DNA of 16,634 nucleotides, from positions 1-16,634 of the forward strand of contig JAGVNP010000227.1 in assembly GCA_020053185.1 (NCBI GenBank), read 5' to 3'. Every line of letters begins with the position of its first letter. Within the stretch, counting starts at the first letter, position 1. The notes beneath the pieces were generated by a model that ran no database searches, was not told where the DNA came from, and worked only from the letters and a program-made list of their open reading frames with translations. This DNA comes from Deltaproteobacteria bacterium (lineage in GTDB: Bacteria; Desulfobacterota; Desulfomonilia; UBA1062). This document shows, piece by piece, positions 8,291 through 14,700 of this stretch. The position numbers and the translations under genes were made by a program.

Positions 8291-9580
8291 TTATAATCCT
8301 CCCATTGCAGCTCTAAGTTTTGCAAGGTTTTTTACATAATCTGCCCTTGCAGAGATGTAGTTCTTTTTTGCCTGATCAAGCAGTGTCTGTGCATCAAGCA
8401 CATCTGTTGAAGTGGCGACCTGGAGATTATACCGGTCTTTTTGTATCCTTAAATTTTCTGTTGCCTGATCAATTGCCTGTGCGGCAACCTTGGTTCTTGC
8501 ATCCGCCTCGTTTACAGAGAGATACGCTGTTCTTACCTCTAATGAGACCTGATCTTTCTGCACCTGGGTGAGATAATCAAGCTGTGTAATCTGCGATTTT
8601 GCTTTTGAGAACTGCCAATACTGCGATCCTCCTTCAAATAGATTCCATGAGGCTCCGACTCCTGCTGTCCATGTATCAGCTTCTACATCAGGGTCTTCTC
8701 CTGACCTTTCATACGTATAGGTGGCTGCAACAGTTGGCATGAATGCTGATCTTGCTATGTTTGCTCCGCTTTTTGCCATATCACGCTGAAGATTAAGAAT
8801 TTTCAGTTCTTCTCTGTTCTGAAGTGCTTTTTGTATGCAGGCATCCAGAGAATCAGAAAAAGTTTCCATGGGGATTTCATTATCTTCTATAATGACAGGT
8901 TCTGACAGATCCCTTGCCAGCAAAAGATTCAGGCCTGATTCTGCGATCTTTACCGCATTTTCTGCCACGATAACATTTTGCTGTGCCTCTGCATGTCTTA
9001 CCTGTACTTCAAGTAAATCATTTTTTGGAATCATGCCCTGCTTGAAGAATGCCTGTGCAGTATTCATGTGTGCCTGGATAGAGGATTCTCCGCTCTTTGC
9101 CACCTCAAAGATTTTTCTGATCTCGATTACTCCATAGTAGGCCTCGATCACGTTCAGCTTCAGATCTCTTATGATTCTCTGTTTGTCTATTGAAGCTGCT
9201 GAAGCATCGTTCTTTGCAATCTTATAGCTGTTCCACAGTGCCCCGCCTGTAAAAAGAGGCTGTGTGGCCTCTATAGCAAACTCGTAATTATCCTTTGTGC
9301 CAAGAGGAATAGTCCCGAAAGGTAAGGGTAGGGTCATGGTTGGTTCTTCTTTTAGCCTTGCATATCCATAGCTGGCCTCAACTTTAGGGAGCATATTTGC
9401 AATGCTTGTATTCCTGTCCATTTTTTTTGCGTAAAGTTTTTCTTCATAGACCTTTATGCCAGGGTTGTTGCTTACGGCTATTGATAAAGCATCTTTCAGG
9501 CTTAAAGGCTGTGCAGCATAAGTGTTTCCTATGGCCAGAAACAATAGGGATACAATCAAGGCGTATGTTGTTTTATTCAT
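8291..9580 (-). CDS. TolC-family outer-membrane efflux channel
   Basis: A 429-residue outer-membrane factor that should form a trimeric channel-tunnel for the RND pump. Seen: a Sec signal peptide (residues 1 to about 22, ending NTYA before AQPLSL) and two homologous outer-membrane-efflux repeats. Repeat 1 includes ATQPLFTGGALWNSY (105-119) and repeat 2 includes ASWNLFEGGSQYWQF (310-324), each followed by a long Ala/Gln-rich coiled coil. The LPKVEASYGYAR strand (64-75) and MPTVAATYTYERSG (281-294) are the paired barrel segments. The ATG at 9578-9580 lies 2 nt after the tetR stop. Its Shine-Dalgarno AGGAGGAGG is formed by the last codons of tetR (Leu-Gly-Gly-Gly), which suggests translational coupling to the repressor gene. 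Confidence 0.93.
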   Translation of the reverse strand: MNKTTYALIVSLLFLAIGNTYAAQPLSLKDALSIAVSNNPGIKVYEEKLYAKKMDRNTSIANMLPKVEASYGYARLKEEPTMTLPLPFGTIPLGTKDNYEFAIEATQPLFTGGALWNSYKIAKNDASAASIDKQRIIRDLKLNVIEAYYGVIEIRKIFEVAKSGESSIQAHMNTAQAFFKQGMIPKNDLLEVQVRHAEAQQNVIVAENAVKIAESGLNLLLARDLSEPVIIEDNEIPMETFSDSLDACIQKALQNREELKILNLQRDMAKSGANIARSAFMPTVAATYTYERSGEDPDVEADTWTAGVGASWNLFEGGSQYWQFSKAKSQITQLDYLTQVQKDQVSLEVRTAYLSVNEADARTKVAAQAIDQATENLRIQKDRYNLQVATSTDVLDAQTLLDQAKKNYISARADYVKNLAKLRAAMGGL

Positions 9581-9582
9581 TT

Positions 9583-10200
9583 CTATCCTCCTCCTAAAAT
9601 ACTGTTTATGATCTCAGACACATATTTTGTTGGTGTTTTTTTAAGGATTTTCGTGCCCATGGATAAATCGTTTGCTATGGCATCGGTCGTGCCTATGACA
9701 ATCAGGGCCAGCAGGTCCGGGTTTGGCCGGTTTGCCTGAGCAAAGATATTCTTAATCATCAGGATATCCTGGGTATGGATCTCTTTGAGCCTGTCAATGA
9801 TGTGCGGGGTTACGTTTGGAATGGGCATATAGAACATCTCCATTATTAAGCGCTGGATGTCAGGATGATCTTCTACCCATGAGAGCTTGTATTCAATGTA
9901 GGCTTTCAATTGTTCTCTTAATGAAGGTGCGCTGGAAAGAGTATTTTTAAGGCCTTGTACGAATGATTCTGCTTCTTCTAAGATTACCGAGATAAAGAGA
10001 TCTTGTTTGCTTGGAAAGAACTGGTAAAGTGTACCCATACCGAACTCGGCTCTTGCTGCAATTCTGGACATGGTTGCTTTGAAATAGCCTTCCTCGGCAA
10101 AGACTTTTCTGGCAGCGTCCAGAATTTCTTGTCTGCGCAGCTGTAGCTCTCGCTCTTTTCTTCCCTGGGGCTTTGAATCGCCGTTCAAATCAAGAATCAT
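9583..10200 (-). CDS. TetR/AcrR-family transcriptional repressor of the efflux operon
   Basis: A 205-residue one-domain-plus-ligand-pocket repressor. Seen: an N-terminal TetR helix-turn-helix at about 20-65 (EILDAARKVFAEEGYFKATMSRIAARAEFGMGTLYQFFPSKQDLF). The remaining helices form the variable effector-binding and dimer domain. It leads the operon with the channel, adaptor and pump genes, so it most likely represses that operon and itself. The frame is open to a TTG at 10218, but I chose ATG 10200: the upstream codons overlap the predicted -10 box, and neither start has a Shine-Dalgarno. The predicted transcription start falls near this ATG, so the message may be leaderless. The inducer is unknown. 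Confidence 0.88.
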   Translation of the reverse strand: MILDLNGDSKPQGRKERELQLRRQEILDAARKVFAEEGYFKATMSRIAARAEFGMGTLYQFFPSKQDLFISVILEEAESFVQGLKNTLSSAPSLREQLKAYIEYKLSWVEDHPDIQRLIMEMFYMPIPNVTPHIIDRLKEIHTQDILMIKNIFAQANRPNPDLLALIVIGTTDAIANDLSMGTKILKKTPTKYVSEIINSILGGG

Positions 10201-10225
10201 TATTCTAAAATAGAACAAATATTCT
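10193..10225. promoter_or_regulatory. Candidate TetR operator: clustered AGAA/TTCT palindromes over the -10 box
   Basis: Three overlapping inverted repeats occur in 33 bp: AGAAT-catt-ATTCT (10193-10206), TTCTA-aaa-TAGAA (10203-10215) and AGAA-caaata-TTCT (10212-10225). They cover the -10 box and the tetR start codon, where an autorepressor site would be expected. The link to this TetR is inference. Confidence 0.45.
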
Positions 10226-10235
10226 TGAAGGTCAA
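10207..10235 (-). promoter_or_regulatory. sigma70-type promoter of the tetR-efflux operon
   Basis: On the minus strand there is TTGACC (10235-10230), a 17-nt spacer and TATTTT (10212-10207). The predicted start is about 10200, at the tetR ATG. The -35 box lies 6 bp from a 7-nt tandem repeat tract (10242-10285). Confidence 0.6.
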
Positions 10236-10241
10236 GATGAA

Positions 10242-10285
10242 AAGGTTCGAGGAAAGGTTTAAGGTCTAAGGTTCAAGGTTTAGGG
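10242..10285. repeat. Heptamer tandem repeat tract (AAGGnnn)
   Basis: Four contiguous 7-nt units run AAGGTTT, AAGGTCT, AAGGTTC, AAGGTTT (10254-10281). They are preceded by AAGGTTC (10242-10248) and GAGGAA and followed by AGGG. No gene is apparent. The tract sits just upstream of the tetR promoter and next to the nonamer hairpin at 10294-10380. Confidence 0.7.
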
Positions 10286-10293
10286 AAAAACGG

Positions 10294-10380
10294 CTGGTTT
10301 TATTGGTTATGTTTGTTTCATTGGTTGAATTGGTTTGTTGGTTTTTTAACAAATGCAACCAATCAAACCAATTCAACCAT
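10294..10380. repeat. Nonamer-unit inverted repeat (TTGGTTnnn), copy 1
   Basis: The plus strand carries five 9-nt units: CTGGTTTTA, TTGGTTATG, TTTGTTTCA, TTGGTTGAA, TTGGTTTGT (10294-10338). The minus strand carries four converging units: ATGGTTGAA, TTGGTTTGA, TTGGTTGCA, TTTGTTAAA (10380-10345). Inner units form a 16-bp perfect stem (10322-10337 with 10364-10379) extended by 6 bp past one bulged base, with a 13-nt loop. It begins 5 nt after the DUF1015 stop, so it may act as a 3'-end hairpin, though no T-run follows it. Confidence 0.8.
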
Positions 10381-10384
10381 TTAG

Positions 10385-11674
10385 TTATTTCTCGAGCGAG
10401 TTAAACGCAAGCCCTGTTGGTATTTTTGGGAAGAAGAAAGTGGATTTCTGCGGCATGCGCAGGCCTGCTTTTGCAATATCCATCACCTCCTGTATTGAGG
10501 ATGGATTAAGCATAAATGTAATATCTGCCTTGCCAGTCTCCATGATTTCGAGCGCTTGTTTTGCGTCGCTTACATAATTGATCCGGGTCTTTGTTGCAGC
10601 ATCTCCCTGGATGCCTAGCAGAGGTTCTATTATGCAGGTATGAAGCAGAGTCACATCCAGTCTTCTAAGAAGAGTAGGGATATCTGCTGGCATAAACCGA
10701 TCAGCATGCTCATCATCGATCAGTTTCAGGATATAATAGCGCGAGATGCCTTTTACCAGCAATCCAAGGTTTCCCTTTCCTCCTCTGTTAAGTGCTGTCA
10801 AAAAGGCCTTTTTGTTGTCAAAGGGGATCATATTAAAGATATCCTTGATCCTATACTCCAGATCCACGAGGCCTATCCCCATGCTGTCAGGTATAACCCT
10901 GTGGGTAGGGAGAATGGTTAGCCCGTCATCCACATTTGCGAAGTACATCATCACATAATCAAAAGGCTGATTTCCGTCTTTTTTCTTTGTTGATGCCCTC
11001 ATGCGGTCTCTGTACACCTTTGCGGTTTCATAGCGGTGATGTCCGTCTGCAATCAGGATTGGTTTGTCGGTCATCATGTTGGAGATATTTTTTATTATCG
11101 CAGGATCGTTTATTACCCAGAACCTCTGGGTGCCTTCCGGCAGATTTACCGTGATAGTAGGTTCTTTGAGAAGAGGTTTTACTTTGGCGCTCATCATTTT
11201 ACTGGAATCAGAGTAGAGTCCGAATACACAGCTCAAATTGGCCTTTACCTCATTCATCAGATGCAGGCGGTCAAGCTTCGGCGCAGTATGGGTATTTTCA
11301 TGGGGGAGGATATTTTTTTTATCATCCTCATCGATCTTTGCAAGTGCAATGAAACCTGCCCTCATGCAGGGCCTGTCAGAGATTGTATATTCGTGTTCAT
11401 GATAGTAGATAGATGGCTTTGTGTCTCTGGCCAGCACGCCTGACTTTATCCATTCCTTCCACTGATCCCGTGCCCTTGTGTACCAGTTACTATCCTTGGA
11501 ATCTGTTGGAAGCTGTTTTCCGAGAACAAGACGTATGGCATTGTACTGATCTTTGTTGTGATAATCTTCGCTCTGTTTTGGCGAGATTACATCATATGGA
11601 GGACACAGAGCAGTGGCAAGGTTGGTTTTTTGAGTGTTGTAGCGGATTCCTTTAAAGGCTTTTATCTTTGGCAT
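10385..11674 (-). CDS. DUF1015 family protein
   Basis: A 429-residue soluble protein of a widespread family without an assigned reaction that I know of. Seen: LCPPYDVIS near the N-terminus (23-31), LPHENTHTAPKLDRL (123-137), IADGHHRYETA (208-218) and a C-terminal MPQKSTFFFPKIPTGL (408-423), all landmarks of DUF1015 as I recall it. The DGHHR segment resembles the ligand loop of ParB/sulfiredoxin-fold proteins, which hints at nucleotide or phosphate binding (inference). The frame is open to 11704, but ATG 11674 is preceded by AAGGAG at ideal distance and begins the conserved MPKIKAFKG. It is a single-gene unit with its own promoter, flanked by inverted copies of an intergenic repeat. Confidence 0.85.
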   Translation of the reverse strand: MPKIKAFKGIRYNTQKTNLATALCPPYDVISPKQSEDYHNKDQYNAIRLVLGKQLPTDSKDSNWYTRARDQWKEWIKSGVLARDTKPSIYYHEHEYTISDRPCMRAGFIALAKIDEDDKKNILPHENTHTAPKLDRLHLMNEVKANLSCVFGLYSDSSKMMSAKVKPLLKEPTITVNLPEGTQRFWVINDPAIIKNISNMMTDKPILIADGHHRYETAKVYRDRMRASTKKKDGNQPFDYVMMYFANVDDGLTILPTHRVIPDSMGIGLVDLEYRIKDIFNMIPFDNKKAFLTALNRGGKGNLGLLVKGISRYYILKLIDDEHADRFMPADIPTLLRRLDVTLLHTCIIEPLLGIQGDAATKTRINYVSDAKQALEIMETGKADITFMLNPSSIQEVMDIAKAGLRMPQKSTFFFPKIPTGLAFNSLEK

Positions 11675-11712
11675 AGAGGTTCTCCTTTCGGTAAAATTAA
11701 GCAAGATTGGCT

Positions 11713-11741
11713 CTTATAACTATGGATAGAAAAAAATTCAA
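11713..11741 (-). promoter_or_regulatory. sigma70-type promoter of the DUF1015 gene
   Basis: On the minus strand there is TTGAAT (11741-11736), a 17-nt spacer and TATAAG (11718-11713). The predicted start near 11706 gives a leader of about 32 nt carrying the AAGGAG ribosome-binding site. Confidence 0.65.
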
Positions 11742-11765
11742 CATAAAACTTACTAAAACAGGTGC

Positions 11766-11800
11766 GAGGATCGAGGAATGAGGTTAGAGGCTACAGGTGA
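11766..11800. repeat. Heptamer tandem repeat tract (nAGGnnn)
   Basis: Five contiguous degenerate 7-nt units run GAGGATC, GAGGAAT, GAGGTTA, GAGGCTA, CAGGTGA. Register is kept although the last three bases vary. This matches the layout of the 10242-10285 tract and abuts nonamer copy 2. It lies about 25 bp upstream of the DUF1015 -35 box. Confidence 0.7.
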
Positions 11801-11895
11801 TCGGTTTAATTGGTTAGATTTGTTGCATTTGTTAAAAAACAGAATACTAAACACAATCAATCCAACCAATAAGACAAATAGAACCAATAAAACTT
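11801..11895. repeat. Nonamer-unit inverted repeat, diverged copy 2
   Basis: Plus-strand units TCGGTTTAA, TTGGTTAGA, TTTGTTGCA, TTTGTTAAA (11801-11836) match, unit for unit, the minus-strand units of copy 1. They share the exact 18-mer TTGCATTTGTTAAAAAAC (11823-11840, against 10358-10341 on the complement). The opposite arm, read on the minus strand from about 11893, carries TTGGTTCTA, TTTGTCTTA, TTGGTTGGA, TTGATTGTG. Pairing is imperfect. Copies 1 and 2 are inverted and flank DUF1015. The rest of the DUF1015-ftsY gap holds only promoters and the ftsY leader. Confidence 0.75.
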
Positions 11896-11911
11896 GCTAG
11901 CCCTCACTCCC

Positions 11912-11938
11912 TTGCCCTTTTTATCCATCTGTGATACT
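11912..11938 (+). promoter_or_regulatory. Weak candidate promoter for the ftsY operon
   Basis: TTGCCC (11912-11917), a 15-nt spacer and GATACT (11933-11938) preceded by TG. Spacing is short and the match modest. It is the best candidate I can see between the repeat and ftsY. Confidence 0.25.
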
Positions 11939-11960
11939 TGTCCGAGCCAAATTAGATTTT

Positions 11961-11966
11961 AAGGAG
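11961..11966 (+). promoter_or_regulatory. Ribosome-binding site that decides the ftsY TTG start
   Basis: AAGGAG lies 7 nt before the in-frame TTG at 11974 but only 2 nt before an out-of-frame ATG at 11969. That spacing selects the TTG. Confidence 0.7.
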
Positions 11967-11973
11967 CAATGTC

Positions 11974-13158
11974 TTGCGTTACAAATCTTTCCTTTCATAT
12001 GTGCTTTTTTTTATAAGCTATGTGTTTTTCTTTTTGTTTATTGTTGGGCTTCAGGATAAGTCCAGTAGCCTTGCCCTTGTCTCAGGGATTCCCTCATGGA
12101 TATATCTGGTAATCGCAGTATTTTTAAATATATTGGCATTAGTTGTTCCGGCCCGGATATCTAAACCTTCAATTGAGGATAAAGGGGCAGAAAAACTGTT
12201 GGAAGCCGCGGCAAAAAAAGAAGAAAAGAAGCCGCAAATAAGCCTGGTTGCCAGGTTCCAGCAAGGTCTTTCAAAGACGCACAAGGGATTTATAGGCAAG
12301 ATATCTGCAGTGTTTTCAAAGAGCGGCGTAATTGATGAGAAGATGCTCTCCGAGCTCGAAGAAGTACTTCTTGGCACTGATATCGGGATAAAAACAGCCT
12401 ATATGCTCTTTGAGCAGGTGGAAAAAAAGCTGAAATCTGAAGGCATTGTTGACTCAAGTCAGGCAATGGAAATAATCAAGACAGAGATAGCAGAGATACT
12501 TAAAAAGCGGGAAAATCCTCTTAATATCACAAAAGGCGAACAGCCGTATGTGATCATGGTGACCGGGGTAAATGGCTCGGGGAAAACCACCACGATCGCA
12601 AAGCTGTCCAGGCTCTTTATAAACAACGGCCTGTCGGTTATTGTAGCAGCCGGCGATACATTCCGTGCAGCAGCCATAGAACAATTGGAACACTGGGCTT
12701 CAAAGGTTGGTGCTGATTTTGTGAAATCCCAGGAAGGCGCTGATCCTTCATCGGTTGCGTTCGATGGAATGCAGGCTGCCATAGCAAGGAATAAGGATGT
12801 GCTTATCATCGACACTGCGGGACGCCTTCACACAAAGACAGATCTCATGGAAGAACTCAAGAAGACAAAGAGGGTGCTTGCAAACAAGTTTAACGGATCA
12901 CCAAACGAGATCCTTCTTGTGCTGGATGCTACAATCGGTCAGAATGCAATAGAGCAGACCAGACAATTTCATCAGGACTTGAACATTACAGGTATTGTTC
13001 TCACCAAGCTGGATGGCTCTTCCAAAGGCGGGGTTATTGTAGGTATTGCCAATGAGTTTGATATCCCCATACGGTTTGTTGGTATTGGAGAAGGTATGGA
13101 TGACATGCAGCCTTTTAATGCGAATGAATTTGTGGAAGCCCTTTTTCTTGACAAATAA
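11974..13158 (+). CDS. ftsY: Signal recognition particle receptor FtsY, membrane-anchored form
   Basis: A 394-residue SRP GTPase that docks SRP-ribosome complexes at the inner membrane. Seen: the NG domain at about 90-394 with G1 GVNGSGKTT (198-206), DTFRAAA (228-234), G3 DTAGR (280-284), G4 TKLD (344-347) and GIGEGMDDMQPF (370-381). Oddly, the N-terminus has two strongly hydrophobic segments (about 5-25 and 41-60) flanked by RYK and RISK, then a short charged linker, in place of the usual acidic A domain. With both ends inside, the GTPase stays cytoplasmic. The TTG start is set by the AAGGAG at 11961. It opens the plus-strand operon and diverges from the DUF1015 gene. Confidence 0.95.
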   Translation: MRYKSFLSYVLFFISYVFFFLFIVGLQDKSSSLALVSGIPSWIYLVIAVFLNILALVVPARISKPSIEDKGAEKLLEAAAKKEEKKPQISLVARFQQGLSKTHKGFIGKISAVFSKSGVIDEKMLSELEEVLLGTDIGIKTAYMLFEQVEKKLKSEGIVDSSQAMEIIKTEIAEILKKRENPLNITKGEQPYVIMVTGVNGSGKTTTIAKLSRLFINNGLSVIVAAGDTFRAAAIEQLEHWASKVGADFVKSQEGADPSSVAFDGMQAAIARNKDVLIIDTAGRLHTKTDLMEELKKTKRVLANKFNGSPNEILLVLDATIGQNAIEQTRQFHQDLNITGIVLTKLDGSSKGGVIVGIANEFDIPIRFVGIGEGMDDMQPFNANEFVEALFLDK

Positions 13159-13193
13159 AAAGAGGTCTCTCATAGTAGGAGGATAGAGGATAA

Positions 13194-14183
13194 ATGAAAA
13201 AACAGAGGCTTGCAAAAATCCTTAACTCCATGAGGTCAAAAACCCTGTACGTGGTGGGAGATCTCATTCTGGACGAATATGTATGGGGCAATGTGGAGAG
13301 GATCTCTCCTGAAGCGCCTGTGCCTGTAGTGGAAGTACACTCGGAAGAACTCAAACTCGGCGGTGCGGGTAATGTAGCTAAAAACCTCACAAGTTTAGGC
13401 GCAAAGGTGATCATGGCAGGAGTGGTTGGCAAGGATGCGCATGGAGCCAAAATGGCAGAACTCTTTCAAGATCATAGCATCTCTCACTCAGCGATCATTG
13501 CTACGCCCGATAGAAAGACGAGTGTAAAAACAAGGGTTATGGCACACACCCAGCAGGTGGTGAGGATTGATAAGGAAGAAAAAACATCTATCCCTGCTTC
13601 TGTTCGTGATCAAATAGTTGCCCATTTGAAGAAGAACCTTAAAAATATCCACGGCGTGATTATCTCAGACTATGGCAAAGGCGTAATCGACAAAATATTG
13701 ATCGACAAAGTTGTAGATATAGCCCGGGGAAAAGGCCTGCTTGTAAGCGTAGATCCCAAGGAAAGAAATTTTTCCAATTACAGGCGGGTATCTCTTATCA
13801 CTCCCAATGCCAAGGAATTGAGCTTTGGTGCAGGCTTTCCTGTAAAGACAGACAGCGACGTATTAAAGGCTGCAACAAAAGTGAAAGCAATGCTTGAATG
13901 CGACATGGTTCTGGTCACACGGGGAGAAAAGGGCATGAGCCTTCTTGATAAAGATGAAAAAATCGCCCATGTTCCTACAATGGCAAAGGCAGTTTATGAT
14001 GTAACCGGCGCAGGTGATACAGTGATCTCATGTTTTACCCTGGCCATTGTCTCAGGTGCAACACCTCTTGAAGCAGCCAAAATCGCGAATCTTGCAGCCG
14101 GTATGGTTGTAGCTGAGGTTGGTACTGCAACTGTAGCCTGGAAAAAGTTATACAAGGAATGCATGGAGGCACTTGTTGGGTAG
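13194..14183 (+). CDS. rfaE1: D-glycero-beta-D-manno-heptose-7-phosphate kinase, stand-alone (HldE domain I / RfaE1)
   Basis: A 329-residue PfkB/ribokinase-family kinase that phosphorylates heptose-7-phosphate at C1 for ADP-heptose and LPS inner-core synthesis. Seen: VGDLILDEYVWGNVERISPEAPVPVV (21-46), GGAGNVAKNL (56-65), SDYGKGV (158-164), the acceptor/ATP region DPKERN (187-192), TPNAKEL (203-209) and the C-terminal PfkB signature DVTGAGDT (269-276) with catalytic Asp275. Unlike E. coli HldE (about 475 residues) it has no nucleotidylyltransferase domain, so RfaE2 must be encoded elsewhere. The ATG follows GGAGGATAGAGG. It lies 35 nt after ftsY and overlaps the next gene. The RISPEAPVPVV block separates it from generic sugar kinases. 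Confidence 0.9.
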   Translation: MKKQRLAKILNSMRSKTLYVVGDLILDEYVWGNVERISPEAPVPVVEVHSEELKLGGAGNVAKNLTSLGAKVIMAGVVGKDAHGAKMAELFQDHSISHSAIIATPDRKTSVKTRVMAHTQQVVRIDKEEKTSIPASVRDQIVAHLKKNLKNIHGVIISDYGKGVIDKILIDKVVDIARGKGLLVSVDPKERNFSNYRRVSLITPNAKELSFGAGFPVKTDSDVLKAATKVKAMLECDMVLVTRGEKGMSLLDKDEKIAHVPTMAKAVYDVTGAGDTVISCFTLAIVSGATPLEAAKIANLAAGMVVAEVGTATVAWKKLYKECMEALVG

Positions 14184-14700
14184 TATCCGTATACCGGAAA
14201 AAGTGCTCCTCTTCTGCAGTGTTATCTACAAGGATAATGAGATGAGGGAAAAAGCTGTGGTTGCCCTTCAACAACAGTTTGGAAAAAATTCTTTTTGCTC
14301 AGAGCCTATGGCATTTGATTTCACTGATTATTATGAAAAAGAACTTGGCTCTGATCTTGTAAGAATAATCATGGCCTTTGATGAACTGATTTCCAGGGAC
14401 TGCCTTCCTGAGATAAAACACAAAACAAATCAGATCGAAGCAAAATTTGAAGATAATGGAAAAAGAAGGGTAAATCTGGACCCAGGGATACTTTCTTTAG
14501 AGAATATCTGTTTGGCCACCACAAAGGCATACAGCCATCGCATATATTTAAGCAATGGGATCTGGGGAGATCTCACCCTCATTTATAAGGGTAATGCGTA
14601 TTCACCTCTTCCGTGGACATATCCTGATTATCAATCAGAAGGGATGAAGGAGATATTCAATCATCTGAGGCAGATATATAAGGAGAAAATTCAATGCTGA
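14176..14700 (+). CDS. DUF4416 family protein
   Basis: A 174-residue soluble protein of unknown function. Seen: KVLLFCSVIYKD near the N-terminus, MAFDFTDYYEKELG, RRVNLDPGILSLENICLATTKAYSHRIYL, WGDLTLIY and PLPWTYPDY, which I recognise as the DUF4416 signature. The start is a TTG inside the last codons of rfaE1. Of two adjacent TTGs (14173, 14176), the second is 6 nt from GGAGG (14165-14169) and was preferred; no ATG precedes the conserved region. It overlaps yicC by 7 nt at its 3' end (ATGCTGA), so the three genes are probably coupled. The pairing with yicC is, to my knowledge, common in deltaproteobacteria. Confidence 0.82.
   Translation: MGSIRIPEKVLLFCSVIYKDNEMREKAVVALQQQFGKNSFCSEPMAFDFTDYYEKELGSDLVRIIMAFDELISRDCLPEIKHKTNQIEAKFEDNGKRRVNLDPGILSLENICLATTKAYSHRIYLSNGIWGDLTLIYKGNAYSPLPWTYPDYQSEGMKEIFNHLRQIYKEKIQC

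Noticed and set aside
10294..10380. CRISPR array or intrinsic terminator
   Set aside because: Unit length (9 nt, no spacers of constant size) excludes CRISPR. The hairpin is A/T-rich and lacks a following T-run, so a terminator role is not supported by sequence alone.
11675..11704. Longer DUF1015 N-terminus from 11704
   Set aside because: The added ten codons overlap the leader and the AAGGAG site. The conserved MPKIKAFKG start at 11674 has ideal ribosome-binding-site spacing.
11969..12016. Short ATG-initiated leader frame overlapping the ftsY start
   Set aside because: The ATG is only 2 nt from AAGGAG, too close for efficient initiation, and the peptide has no notable feature. The same AAGGAG is ideally placed for the ftsY TTG.
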